Below, piece after piece: positions 39,445 through 49,800 of a stretch of DNA of 64,000 bases. Under the pieces are notes generated by a model that saw nothing but the letters and a program-made list of their open reading frames with translations, made no database searches and was not told the origin of the DNA. The position numbers and the translations under genes were made by a program. Source of the stretch: Pseudocolwellia agarivorans (lineage in GTDB: Bacteria; Pseudomonadota; Gammaproteobacteria; Enterobacterales; Alteromonadaceae); assembly GCF_002000085.1 (NCBI RefSeq), contig NZ_MUZU01000003.1, forward strand, positions 310,001 through 374,000, in the 5' to 3' direction. Every line of letters begins with the position of its first letter. Position 1 is the first letter of the stretch.

Positions 39445-40868
39445 AAATAAAAAATATATTACTCACAACACTCCTGTTGTTTTTTTTCACTCTTGAGGTA
39501 TTTATCACCTTCGACTTTATTGCTCAAGAAAAAGCACTGGAAAAAACGCGAGCACAGGTATACCAAACAATTATTCAATTACAAAATCAAATTGGTTATG
39601 TGGGACTTATCCATAATTTTAAAAATTACATGTTAAGGCCTAGTAAAACAGATTATAGAGACAAGGCCTTAAAAAACTTTTCGCAAGCCTCCAAACAAGT
39701 AAATACACTTGAAATACTCGGAACAAATATTTTAGGGAAGCTTGAAATGCCACAAACTAAAAGCATGCTATTTGCTTATAAAAGTCGGTTAGACACATTA
39801 CCTAGCTTAATTAAAAAAAATGTTTCCGCTCGTGAACTCGACAAATACGTGCAATACAATGACATTCCCTCTCGTGATGAAATAGAAGCTGTTTCAAGCC
39901 AGCTTTCCCAAGCGCTCAACGAAAAATCTTTAACCCTACTTGATAATAGTACTAGAAATGGTTTCATCATTCTGGCCGCTTTAATGATGACGTTAATGAC
40001 ACTCGTGCATTTCTGGCTTAAAACACAACAAGCGGCACTCATTAAAAGTAACGCTTTAAATACCAAATTAAAAAATAACAAAACGGAGATTGAGCGTTCT
40101 CAAAAAATCCTCTTAAATGCGATGCAAGACATTGAAAACGAAAAACAAGCTGCGTCTCAGCTCAATGAACAACTGCTAAATAAAAATAAAGAAATGGAAC
40201 AGTTTATTTATACCGTGTCACATGATCTTAAATCCCCTCTTGTTACTATAGGCGGTTTTACTAATAACCTCGCAACAGAGTTATCTGAACAATTAACCGA
40301 AAAGCAACAATATCGCTTTAGCAGAATTATTGAAAATGTTAACAACATGGAAACTTTACTAGGTGATTTATTAGAGCTATCGAAAATAGTACAACAAGCA
40401 ATTACGCTAAATGATGTAGATGTAAAAAAAGTATTAAACGAACAATTTTTAGTCCTTGAAAACCCCATTATTGAAAGCAAAGCGGTTATTAATGTCGCGG
40501 ATAACTTACATACTATTAAGGCTAATTATCGACTGTTTTCAGAGGTAATACTCAACCTGTTAAGCAATGCCTTTAAATACAGAATACCCATGCAACAACT
40601 GGTTATTGATATTTATACGACTCAAACAGAAACCACAACAACCCTACACATAAAAGATAACGGAATAGGTATTGACGCTAAATACCATGACCTTGTTTTT
40701 GGTATTTTTGAAAGGCTTTCAACTAAAGACGGTACCGGCGTTGGACTAACCATTGTAAGAACAATAATGGACAAACATAAAGGTAAAGTTTCATTAGAGT
40801 CAACTCTTGGCGAAGGCTGCTGCTTCTCGGTAGCCTTTCCTAATAATGTAGAAGTTAATGAGAATTAA
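39441..40868 (+). CDS. Membrane sensor histidine kinase
   Basis: A 475-residue kinase. Membrane helices near 5-23 and 170-190 flank a helical periplasmic domain of about 145 residues. A coiled coil (about 205-255) leads to HisKA with H261 (YTVSHDLKSPLV) and a HATPase with NLLSNAFKY, DNGIGID and GTGVGLTIV. The class is that of phytochrome-like kinases without a dedicated DNA-binding partner, which fits the Rcp1-like receiver nearby. The signal sensed is unknown. The start lacks its own ribosome site and may be coupled to a six-codon leader. Confidence 0.9.
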   Translation: MKIKNILLTTLLLFFFTLEVFITFDFIAQEKALEKTRAQVYQTIIQLQNQIGYVGLIHNFKNYMLRPSKTDYRDKALKNFSQASKQVNTLEILGTNILGKLEMPQTKSMLFAYKSRLDTLPSLIKKNVSARELDKYVQYNDIPSRDEIEAVSSQLSQALNEKSLTLLDNSTRNGFIILAALMMTLMTLVHFWLKTQQAALIKSNALNTKLKNNKTEIERSQKILLNAMQDIENEKQAASQLNEQLLNKNKEMEQFIYTVSHDLKSPLVTIGGFTNNLATELSEQLTEKQQYRFSRIIENVNNMETLLGDLLELSKIVQQAITLNDVDVKKVLNEQFLVLENPIIESKAVINVADNLHTIKANYRLFSEVILNLLSNAFKYRIPMQQLVIDIYTTQTETTTTLHIKDNGIGIDAKYHDLVFGIFERLSTKDGTGVGLTIVRTIMDKHKGKVSLESTLGEGCCFSVAFPNNVEVNEN

Positions 40869-41531
40869 TAGTCAAAAAATAGGATCTAAAGATTGTTTTT
40901 ACTTCAACTGTTTATAAAAATATCTGAAAAGTAATTAACCAACCACTTCTTTGCATCATTCAGTCAATCGAATAAAGCGTATAACGAGCTATGTTAAAGT
41001 GTTCATTACTTTTACTAGGGAAGTCAGGAAACATGTTTCAGATGATGAGCACTTTACCGTCCCAAAAGAAAAGTAGTGTGTAAATGTTTCACATAGTCAT
41101 GAAAAATATACTCAACCATTACTCGAGTTACACACAGAAAGTTGCCACAAAACACAAACCTACATGATTTAACCACACATTAATCGCCAGAAAAATAAGG
41201 GGATTAAGCAAGTTATACCTTAAGAATTATCTTGTTGTTAATATCGGTACAAGTTCTGCATTATCAAGATTATATAAATACCTGTAATCATAAAGGAGTC
41301 TTTACTTATAATGCGATTAACAATAAAAACCCCTTGTTATGCGAATAAATTTCAACATTAAGAAATAATTAACGTGTCATTTAGATAATATTTCTTTATA
41401 TTTGCGACCTTTTATCTATAAATCAGTAAATTACAAAATTTATCATCCCGAATTCGGGTTAACTTGTTATTACATACTGACCATTGAATAAGATTTACCA
41501 ACTCAATATCAGTTAATCAATGTAAAAAGGA
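40869..41531. other. Long region upstream of opgG
   Basis: About 660 AT-rich bases that should carry the opgGH promoter and control sites. A perfect 12-bp palindrome, CCCGAATTCGGG, lies at 41447-41458. At 41311-41361 a 16-codon frame follows AAAGGAG by 12 bases and may be a leader peptide, but support is slim. No larger gene is visible. Confidence 0.45.
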
Positions 41532-43082
41532 ATGACTTTGAAAAAGCGAATCAATTTGTTAGCGGCACTAGCCGCACTAGCAATAACGTCCTCTTATAAT
41601 GTATTGGCACAAAACGATACGAATAAAGTTCAAGAAGCTAAACAGAAACAAGAACGCCCTACTTATCGCTTTGACCGAAAATGGCTCAAAAATAAAGCAA
41701 AAGAGCTTGCGTCTCAAGATTATAAATTACAGCGGATACCTGAAGATAACCCATTAAGTAAAATGAGTTACGACGAATATAAAAAAATACAGTTTGAACG
41801 TGGTGCAACTATATGGTCTCGTGAAGATCGTAATTTTAGGCTTACACCTCTTCATCCAGGTTTTTTATTTAAAACACCCGTTAAATTAAATTTAGTCGTT
41901 GGTGGTGTTTCTCGCCGCATTTTATATACAACCGATATTTTTAATTACAATGACGAACTTCAAGATATTAAAAAATCAGAAGCCAAAGGTTATTCAGGCT
42001 TCAGTGTTACTCATCCTATAAATACGCCTAAAAAGTGGGATGAGTTTATGGTTTTTCAAGGAGGTACGTATTTTAGAGCAGTTGGAGAGTCAAATTGGTA
42101 TGGATTATCTGCGCGGGGTTTAGCAATTAATACAGCAAAACCGTCTGGTGAAGAGTTTCCAGAATTTACTGAATTTTGGATTGAGCGCCCGAGTAAAAAG
42201 AACAAATATTTAATTGTTCATGCCTTAATGCAAAGCCCCTCAGCTACTGGAGCTTTTACTTTTACCGCATCTCCAGGGAAAAACACAGAAATCAAAGTAG
42301 AAAGCGTTATTTTTCCTCGTAAAGACATACCTTCTTTTGGTGTAGCACCATTAACCTCTATGTTTTTATTTAACCCTATCAATACAACTCGATTCGATGA
42401 CTTTCGTCCAGCGGTTCATGATTCTGATGGCTTGTTTATGATAAAAGGTAACGGCGAAAAATTATGGCGACCATTAGCAAACCCTCGTCGTTTAGAAGTA
42501 TCCGTATTTGAAGATGAGGCTATTAAAGGTTTTGGGCTAATGCAACGCAGTCGTAAATTTACCAACTTTGAAGATATCGAAGCACATTATCAAAAAAGAC
42601 CGTCTGCTTGGGTTACTCCTATATCTGATTGGGGTAAAGGTCATGTTGAATTAATTGAAATTCCAACAAATGCGGAAATTCACGATAATATTGTGGCTTT
42701 TTGGCAACCCAAAGAACCTTTAAAAGCAGGCGAAGAACGCTCTTTTTCTTACAAAGTATCTTGGGGGAACTCAGTTCCAGCAGAATTACATGACGGTCGA
42801 ATTGTAGCTACCGCTTCTGGGCGTGCTCTTGGTTCTAATACTGTTCGTGACTTTGTTATAGATTATGAAGGGAAAAGCATTCCCGCAGACATGATCATTA
42901 ATGCTTCAAGTAGTACAGGCAAAATTGTAGGAACTATCAGTAAAGTCATTCCTGAAAATGGTCATTTAAGAGTAGTCGTTAAGTTTGAAGCCGGTGAAGA
43001 AGACGTTTCTGAACTGAGAGTTTCGTTAACAAATAAAGATAAGCAATGGGGTGAAACATGGCTTTACCGATGGACACGATAA
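41532..43082 (+). CDS. opgG: Periplasmic glucan biosynthesis protein OpgG (MdoG)
   Basis: A 516-residue periplasmic protein with a signal peptide ending in NVLAQ. OpgG is needed with OpgH to make osmoregulated periplasmic glucans, acting on the beta-glucan backbone and its branching. Family blocks are RGATIWSREDRNFRLTPLHP, FLFNPINTTRFDDFRPAVHD, and EDIEAHYQKRPSAWV. The ATG at 41532 lies only one base after AAGG, so a TTG at 41538 may be the real start. The 3' end overlaps opgH by 25 bases, showing a tight operon. Confidence 0.96.
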   Translation: MTLKKRINLLAALAALAITSSYNVLAQNDTNKVQEAKQKQERPTYRFDRKWLKNKAKELASQDYKLQRIPEDNPLSKMSYDEYKKIQFERGATIWSREDRNFRLTPLHPGFLFKTPVKLNLVVGGVSRRILYTTDIFNYNDELQDIKKSEAKGYSGFSVTHPINTPKKWDEFMVFQGGTYFRAVGESNWYGLSARGLAINTAKPSGEEFPEFTEFWIERPSKKNKYLIVHALMQSPSATGAFTFTASPGKNTEIKVESVIFPRKDIPSFGVAPLTSMFLFNPINTTRFDDFRPAVHDSDGLFMIKGNGEKLWRPLANPRRLEVSVFEDEAIKGFGLMQRSRKFTNFEDIEAHYQKRPSAWVTPISDWGKGHVELIEIPTNAEIHDNIVAFWQPKEPLKAGEERSFSYKVSWGNSVPAELHDGRIVATASGRALGSNTVRDFVIDYEGKSIPADMIINASSSTGKIVGTISKVIPENGHLRVVVKFEAGEEDVSELRVSLTNKDKQWGETWLYRWTR

Positions 43083-45163
43083 ACTTGAAAGAACAAGCGA
43101 TACCACCCGAAGCAAAACTAGATATGCCAGCACAAGATTTTAAAAAAAATCTTAATGTGAAACATCGCTGGCAGGGATGGAGAGCTTTAGTAGCAAGGCT
43201 TATCACTTTTGGTGGCGCGTTATCTTTAACCGGATACGCAACTTATCAAATGGTATTAATTGTTTCTGAAGGGATGGTTACCGCACTTCAATGGGCGATG
43301 GTAAGTTTGTTTGCTATAACATTTGTTTGGATTGCATTAGCGGCATGTGCTGCAGTGTGTGGATTTGTTTTTTCTGGTAAATCTCAGTTTAAAAAAAGAG
43401 CGAGCATTTCCGGTAAAAAAACGGTTCTTTTAATGCCTACATATAATGAAGATCCTAGTGAAACATGTGCCGCTCTATATAGTATGGGTGAAAATATTGC
43501 AGCAGAAGGACTAGGTGATCTGTTTGAAATATTTATCATTTCTGATTCTAATAACCCTGATGTATGGGTTAAAGAAACGGCCGCTGTTCAACGGTTAAAA
43601 GATGCTTTGGCTGGTAAAGTTAATGTTTGGTATAGAAGACGTCACGATAACAAGGCCAAGAAAGCGGGCAATGTTCATGAATTTGTTAGCCGTTGGGGCG
43701 CACGTTACGACTATATGTTAGTGCTTGATGCAGACAGCCTACTCTCTGTTGATACATTAAAAACGTTGATGGAAGAAATGGCCACTGATGACAATAGCGG
43801 TATTATTCAAACCCTACCGTGCCTATATCGTGGTGATACCTTGTTTGCACGATTACAACAGTTTGCGGGGACTATTTATGGTCCCATTGTGGCGCGTGGC
43901 GTAACTGCTTGGCAAGGAGACGATGGTAATTACTGGGGGCATAATGCAATTATTCGTGTGAAAGCTTTCGCTGATACAGCCGGCTTACCCACTCTGGGCG
44001 GTATTAAGCCTTTTAAAGGTGATATTTTATCTCATGATTTTGTTGAAGCTGCTCTCATGCGAAGAGCGGGTTGGTCGGTGAGAATGCTGCCTGAACTAAA
44101 AGGCTCTTGGGAAGAAAGCCCGCCTAGTTTATCTGATGTTGCTATTCGTGACCGACGTTGGGCACAGGGAAATATTCAGCATTTAGCCGTATTAAAAGCT
44201 AAAGGACTCCGCTGGCCTAATCGTTTTCATATGATAACAGGCGTTATGGGATATATGGCTTCGCCATTTTGGTTAGCGCTAATTCTGGTCGGTATTGTTA
44301 TGGCAATACAAATACACTATGTCAATATTGAATACTTTACCGACGAATATTCGCTATTTCCGAACTGGCCGCTGTTTGATTCTGAACGCATGCTTTTACT
44401 GTTTATGTTTACTATGGTTATATTATTAGTACCTAAAGCATTAGGCTTATTAAGAGCTTTTTTTCATAGCCCGTTACGTAAACCTCTTGGTATTATTAGG
44501 CTTACACTGGGTGCTATTGTTGAAATGTTTTTTTCAATTCTCTATGCTCCTATTTTTATGCTAATTCACAGTAAACATATTTTTGATATTTTTAGAGGCC
44601 GTGATTCAGGCTGGGCTACTCAACAACGACAGTACAAAGGAGCGCCTTGGGGCCTGTTATGTAAGCAGCACTTTTGGCATACCGTTATAGGGGTAAGTAT
44701 TACCGCTGTTTTGTATTATTACTCACCTATGTTGCTTGTATGGTTATCGCCTACGGTAATTGGCTTAGTTTTTTCGATTCCATTATCCGCGCTAAGTGGT
44801 AGTAGAACATTAGCAAAAATGTTTCGTTTCTTTGGTATTTTAAATATACCAGAAGAGGTGAAAGAGTTGCCTATTATGCAGCAGCGCGATCAATTTTCTG
44901 AAGCTTTACAAAAAGATATTGAACATCTTGATATTGCTGCGTTACTAAATAATAGCAAGCTTCAACAAGCACATTTTAATATGGCAGGACAAGCACCGGA
45001 ACCTAAACGAGGCCAACCTAATATAAATAAAATAAGTGCTGAATGTAAAATTAATGATGCCAACCTACAGCAAGAAGCGCTTGATTGGTTTACTAAGCAA
45101 GAATTAATGGAAGTGCTATGCGAACCTTTATTATTAAAAAAGTTAGCGCTAAAAGTGGCTTAG
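43058..45163 (+). CDS. opgH: Glucan biosynthesis glucosyltransferase OpgH (MdoH)
   Basis: A 701-residue inner-membrane GT2 glucosyltransferase that polymerises glucose from UDP-glucose into periplasmic glucans. Catalytic-domain motifs are LLMPTYNEDP, LVLDADSLLS and the acceptor/QXXRW-like block RRWAQGNIQH. About six to eight membrane segments are seen, two before the catalytic domain and the rest after it. It is shorter than E. coli OpgH (about 850 residues), mainly at the N-terminus, where the E. coli protein binds FtsZ; that control may be absent here. The start overlaps opgG and is preceded by GGGGTGA. Confidence 0.96.
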   Translation: MALPMDTINLKEQAIPPEAKLDMPAQDFKKNLNVKHRWQGWRALVARLITFGGALSLTGYATYQMVLIVSEGMVTALQWAMVSLFAITFVWIALAACAAVCGFVFSGKSQFKKRASISGKKTVLLMPTYNEDPSETCAALYSMGENIAAEGLGDLFEIFIISDSNNPDVWVKETAAVQRLKDALAGKVNVWYRRRHDNKAKKAGNVHEFVSRWGARYDYMLVLDADSLLSVDTLKTLMEEMATDDNSGIIQTLPCLYRGDTLFARLQQFAGTIYGPIVARGVTAWQGDDGNYWGHNAIIRVKAFADTAGLPTLGGIKPFKGDILSHDFVEAALMRRAGWSVRMLPELKGSWEESPPSLSDVAIRDRRWAQGNIQHLAVLKAKGLRWPNRFHMITGVMGYMASPFWLALILVGIVMAIQIHYVNIEYFTDEYSLFPNWPLFDSERMLLLFMFTMVILLVPKALGLLRAFFHSPLRKPLGIIRLTLGAIVEMFFSILYAPIFMLIHSKHIFDIFRGRDSGWATQQRQYKGAPWGLLCKQHFWHTVIGVSITAVLYYYSPMLLVWLSPTVIGLVFSIPLSALSGSRTLAKMFRFFGILNIPEEVKELPIMQQRDQFSEALQKDIEHLDIAALLNNSKLQQAHFNMAGQAPEPKRGQPNINKISAECKINDANLQQEALDWFTKQELMEVLCEPLLLKKLALKVA

Positions 45164-45169
45164 CACTTT

Positions 45170-45228
45170 TATACCCGTTACCAATCAAGAGACTATTTCA
45201 GAGCGCATCTTGAATGATAACGGTTATA
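45170..45228. repeat. Short complete copy of the palindromic repeat
   Basis: 59 bases with a left end TATACCCGTTACCAATCAAG, a core CTATTTCAGAG, and a right end GCATCTTGAATGATAACGG then TTATA. The ends are imperfect inverted repeats, so it can form a long hairpin right after the opgH stop. Confidence 0.7.
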
Positions 45229-45266
45229 TAGCAAGTCCGTTAAGTTTTTCTCACTTAGCGAAAGTT

Positions 45267-45297
45267 AAAAAGCCAGTTACTTATGTAGCTGGCTTTT
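45267..45297. terminator. Bidirectional terminator between opgH and gor
   Basis: AAAAGCCAG (45268-45276) pairs with CTGGCTTTT (45289-45297) over a 12-base loop, with U-rich tails on both strands. It serves the convergent opgH and gor transcripts. Confidence 0.82.
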
Positions 45298-45352
45298 AAA
45301 TTGGTAATAATGCTTCCAAATTTCACACACTAGCGTTTAGCTTTCCAAAAAG

Positions 45353-46705
45353 CTACATAGTGACAAATTCTTCGGCAGACGTAGGGTGTATTGCAATAGT
45401 ATTATCAAAGTCAGCTTTAGTAGCGCCCATTTTCATCGCTACAGCAAAGCCTTGCAAGAGTTCATCACTACCAAAACCAATGCTGTGAATACCAACAATT
45501 TTTTCTTCTTTACCTACGCAAACAAGCTTCATGCGTGTTGGATCGCGGTAGTCTTCAGTAATCGCCTGATATAAAGCTGTAAACTGAGAGTTATATACTT
45601 TTACGTTTGCTTCGCCGTGTTCAGCAATCGCTTCTTTTTCACTTAAACCTACAGTTCCAATAACCGGATGGCTAAATACTACCGTAGCAATGTTTGAATA
45701 ATCTAAATGCTCGTCAGGCTTGTTGTTAAATAAACGTTCACATAAACGACGACCTGCCGCTACGGCAACAGGAGTAAGTTGAGCACGGCCGGTGTTATCG
45801 CCTACAGCATAAATACCATCAACGTTGGTGTTTTGGTATTTGTCTGTTGGTATAAAACCACGCTTATCTAATTCGATTCCTGTCGCTTCAATGTTGATAT
45901 TGTCGGTTGCAGGCTCGCGACCAATAGCCCAAATCAGTTTTTCTACAGGACCAACTGATTGACCATTTTCTAGATGAACGGTAATTTGGCCATCGTCATG
46001 TTTTTCAATTCGGCTCGGTGTACTGTTGGTATGTAATGTTGGTCCATGTTTCGCCATTTGTTCAACAAGAGTATCACTTAGCATTTCATCAAAAGCGCGT
46101 AGTGGTTTTTCTTTTCTTACCAATAAATGTGCATCGGTACCTAACGCATGAAAAACGCCAGCCAACTCAACGGCTATATAACCAGCGCCAATTACAGCAA
46201 CACTTTTAGGTTGTTCTGTTAAAGCAAAAAAACCATCTGAATCTATGCCGTATTCTGCGCCTTCAATATTTGGAATACTTGGGCGACCACCTGTTGCAAT
46301 GGTAATATGATCAGCGGTGTATAGCTCGCCATTAACTTCTAAAGTATTTTTATTCACAAACGTTGCAAAACCATCAATTACCGTTACATTATTCGCATCA
46401 AAGCCGCGCTGATACGCTGCATGAATACGTTCAATATACGCTTCTCTGTTTTTAACTAATGTTGACCAATCAAAGCCTTGTAATGGTGCTTTAAATCCAA
46501 AGTCTGCTGAATAGTTGAGTGCATCCGCAATTTGCCCTGCATACCACATCGCTTTTTTAGGTACACAACCCACATTAACACAGGTTCCACCAATATATTT
46601 GGCTTCAATAACCGCCGCTTTTTTGCCTAGTTTAGCTGCGCGATTAGCAGATGCGATACCGCCACTACCACCACCAATAGAAATGTAATCAAAATGTTGA
46701 GTCAT
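45353..46705 (-). CDS. gor: Glutathione reductase
   Basis: A 450-residue flavoprotein that reduces oxidised glutathione with NADPH. The FAD motif [15 protein letters not shown] is at the N-terminus, and the redox disulfide is in [13 protein letters not shown] (residues about 40-52). The NADPH motif is [17 protein letters not shown] with the arginine of VRKEKP, and the C-terminal HPTSAEE carries the catalytic histidine. GAGG before the ATG gives a good ribosome site. It supplies the glutathione used by the formaldehyde operon in this window. No OxyR site is evident to me. Confidence 0.97.
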   Translation of the reverse strand: MTQHFDYISIGGGSGGIASANRAAKLGKKAAVIEAKYIGGTCVNVGCVPKKAMWYAGQIADALNYSADFGFKAPLQGFDWSTLVKNREAYIERIHAAYQRGFDANNVTVIDGFATFVNKNTLEVNGELYTADHITIATGGRPSIPNIEGAEYGIDSDGFFALTEQPKSVAVIGAGYIAVELAGVFHALGTDAHLLVRKEKPLRAFDEMLSDTLVEQMAKHGPTLHTNSTPSRIEKHDDGQITVHLENGQSVGPVEKLIWAIGREPATDNINIEATGIELDKRGFIPTDKYQNTNVDGIYAVGDNTGRAQLTPVAVAAGRRLCERLFNNKPDEHLDYSNIATVVFSHPVIGTVGLSEKEAIAEHGEANVKVYNSQFTALYQAITEDYRDPTRMKLVCVGKEEKIVGIHSIGFGSDELLQGFAVAMKMGATKADFDNTIAIHPTSAEEFVTM

Positions 46706-46825
46706 GTGTGCCTCGATAAGTAAATTTAAATAAGTTAACTGTGCAGACCGAAGAAAGGTAAAAATGCTTTCGTACAGTCCACATTATTATGTGCAAGTCG
46801 CTTTAATGAAAAGTGTTTAAGCTCT

Positions 46826-46853
46826 CGGTTATCAATATATTAATTGATAACCG
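46826..46853. repeat. 11-bp perfect inverted repeat between the large sensor gene and gor
   Basis: CGGTTATCAAT and ATTGATAACCG flank a 6-base spacer. It lies 45 bases after the stop of the leftward GGDEF/EAL gene and about 120 bases before the gor start. No T run follows. It may be a weak terminator or an operator for gor. Confidence 0.45.
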
Positions 46854-46897
46854 CAAGAAGTAACGACTTTAGTTAAACCATTATACAAAAATAATGT

Positions 46898-49800
46898 TTA
46901 TTTCTCGTCAGAATCTTTTGATAGGTATTGGGTTGTACCTGCTGCATCCATTGGACGACTATATAAATATCCTTGGATATTATGACATTGACGCGCCAAT
47001 AAATAGTCAAGTTGTTCTTGTGTTTCAACCCCTTCAGCAATGCATTTCATGTTAAGTCGTTTAGCTAACACTATGGTTGCATCCACAATTGCCTCATCGG
47101 TATCATCTACACCAATACCGGAGACAAATGAACGATCTATTTTAATCACATGTAGCGGAAGCTGCTTTAAATAAGATAAGGACGAATAGCCCGTACCAAA
47201 GTCGTCTAATGCCATTAAAATACCTAGATCCGACAAAGCATTCATTGTACTTATTGCTTTTTTCGGCTCAGCAATTAATGCGCTTTCAGTCACTTCTAAC
47301 TTAATAGCGCTTGGCGGTAAATCATACTTTTTAAGTTGTGCTTTAATAAAAGGATACAAATTGTCATTAACAAAGTGAAACGGCGATATATTGATTGATA
47401 AAAACAATTCTTGATTATGTTTTCTCCACTCAACCAAACGTTGTAAGCCAATGTTTACCACTTGTTCTGTGATGGTAATAATCAAACCTAACTCTTCTGC
47501 TTTAGGAATAAACACTAAAGGTGAAATCAATCCACCTTTACTTTGCCAACGCAGTAATAATTCTAAACCTATCGTTTGATTAAGTAATGGGTTTACAATA
47601 GGTTGATAATAATTTACAAATTCTTGATTATAAATCGCTTGTTTTAAATTAGATTCAACCTGGAGCCTTTCGGTAGCTTCTTGATTCATACGTTCAGTAA
47701 AAAACTGATAGGTATTTCTACCTAACTGTTTAGAGTAATACATAGCAATATCAGCATGATGCAATAATTCATCTGAGTTTTTTGCGTCGTCTGGATATAA
47801 AGCAATACCTATACTAGCGCCTACACTCACTATATTAGAGTTCAAATTAACAGGTTCACCTATGGTGGTTATCATTTTTTGAGCAATTTGGCTAAGCTGG
47901 GCTGTACCTTTAAAATATTCAAGTAAAACAACAAACTCATCTCCACCAATACGCGCAACAGTATCTCTAGCACGTAAAATAGAGTTTAATCTTACTGTTA
48001 TTTCTTTCAGCAGCAAATCACCGTTATCATGACCTAAGCTGTCATTTACCTGTTTAAATCGATCAAGATCGATAAAAAATAACGCAATAGAGGATTTCTT
48101 TTTATGTGAGTAGTTCATTGCGTCTTGAATGCGTTCTAACAAAAAAGAACGATTAGGTAGGTTGGTTAAATGATCATAATTGGCTAAATACCGTAATTCT
48201 TTTTCTGCTGTTTTTTGAGCGGTAATGTCAGTAAAAACACAAATGTAGTGAAGCTGGTTATTCGTGGTATTTCGACTAACCGTAATATTTAAAATAACAT
48301 GATATTCTACCTGACTATTGATAAATATACGTTCCTCACCTCTCCAGTGTTCTCCTTCATTTAAAGACGAAAAAACCTCTCGATATTTTTTACGCTGGTC
48401 TTTATTAAAACCAAATAATTCATTATTAAAATCAAATTCATTTTTCTCCCAGCCAAAAACATCACACAGCGATTGGTTTGCCGTTACACGAGTAAAGTTT
48501 TCACTAATAATAAATACCCAATCTTTGGTCTGTTTAAACGCATCACCGTAATATAGAGCACGCTCTTCCGCGGCTTTATTTTCAGTAATATTAGTGTACG
48601 AACCCGTTACTCGAGAAGGACTACCATTAGGATAAAACTCAACAATTTTTCCTAAATCTTTATACCATAGCCATTGACCACTTTTACTCTTAAGTCGGTA
48701 AGTACAGTTAAAGTTACCTTCCGTATTCTTTTGATTTAAAAAGAGTCTCCATCGCCCAATAAAGTTTTCTTGATCATCAGGGTGAATAAGTTCTACATGC
48801 TTTTCAAACGAATAGGAATCGCCATATTTTTTTAACCCTAAATCTTCAGTAGCCCGCTTGGCAAAAATCAAATTATTATGTGCTTGCCAGTCCCATACTT
48901 CACTGTTACTTCCAATAAGGGCGAGCTGTAGTCGATTTTCTCGATACTTCACTTCTTCATGTATGCTGAGCAAAGCTTTTCTTTGTAATTGACGTTTATA
49001 TATCCAGATAGTGATAATAGATAACGTTACAAACAAATAAATAAAGTAAGCAAACGGTGAGGCCCAAGGTGAATAACTGATAGAAAAAACAATTCGGGCA
49101 GGTTCCGAGTATTTTCCCGTTAGGGGCGATTTAATTCTTGCTTCAAGTGTATGATTACCTGACGCTAATGTAGGAAAGGTTATACTATTTTCGCTTGTTA
49201 ACGGGTATTCAACATTATCATGTCCCATCAGTTTAAACTGATATTTAACCTCATTGTTTCTACCAAATGTAAACGCCGAAAAATCAACCCGTATTCCCAC
49301 ATCGTTATAATTCAGAAGTATCTTTTGATCGGGCTCAAATGTTATAGGTAAATTTAATTCTCTTGATAAGACATTAACGTGCGTTACTTTTAACTTAAAA
49401 CTGGAAGTGTTTTGCGATTGCTGTTTTTTAAAGATTATAGGATCAAAAAGGCTCAATCCAGCCATACCACCATAAGCGAACTTATTTCCATTAACAACGC
49501 CACCAGCACCGCCATTAAATTCTTTATTTACTAAGCCATCTTTTACGCCAAAATTTCTAAAATGATGGCTCTCTCTGTTCATCATAAAAAGGCCATCATG
49601 ACTTGAAAACCAAATATCCCCCTCATTATCTATTTTTAAATTATAAATATTATTATCGATAGGAGAATTACTACTTGAATAATAATACGTTGGCTTAAAG
49701 TCCGGAAGCGATAATCCTATAAGTCCTTTTCCAACGAAGCTAAGCCATAATGTTTGGCTTTTATCTATCACCCAATTATCAATGTAAGACCACTCTGAAA

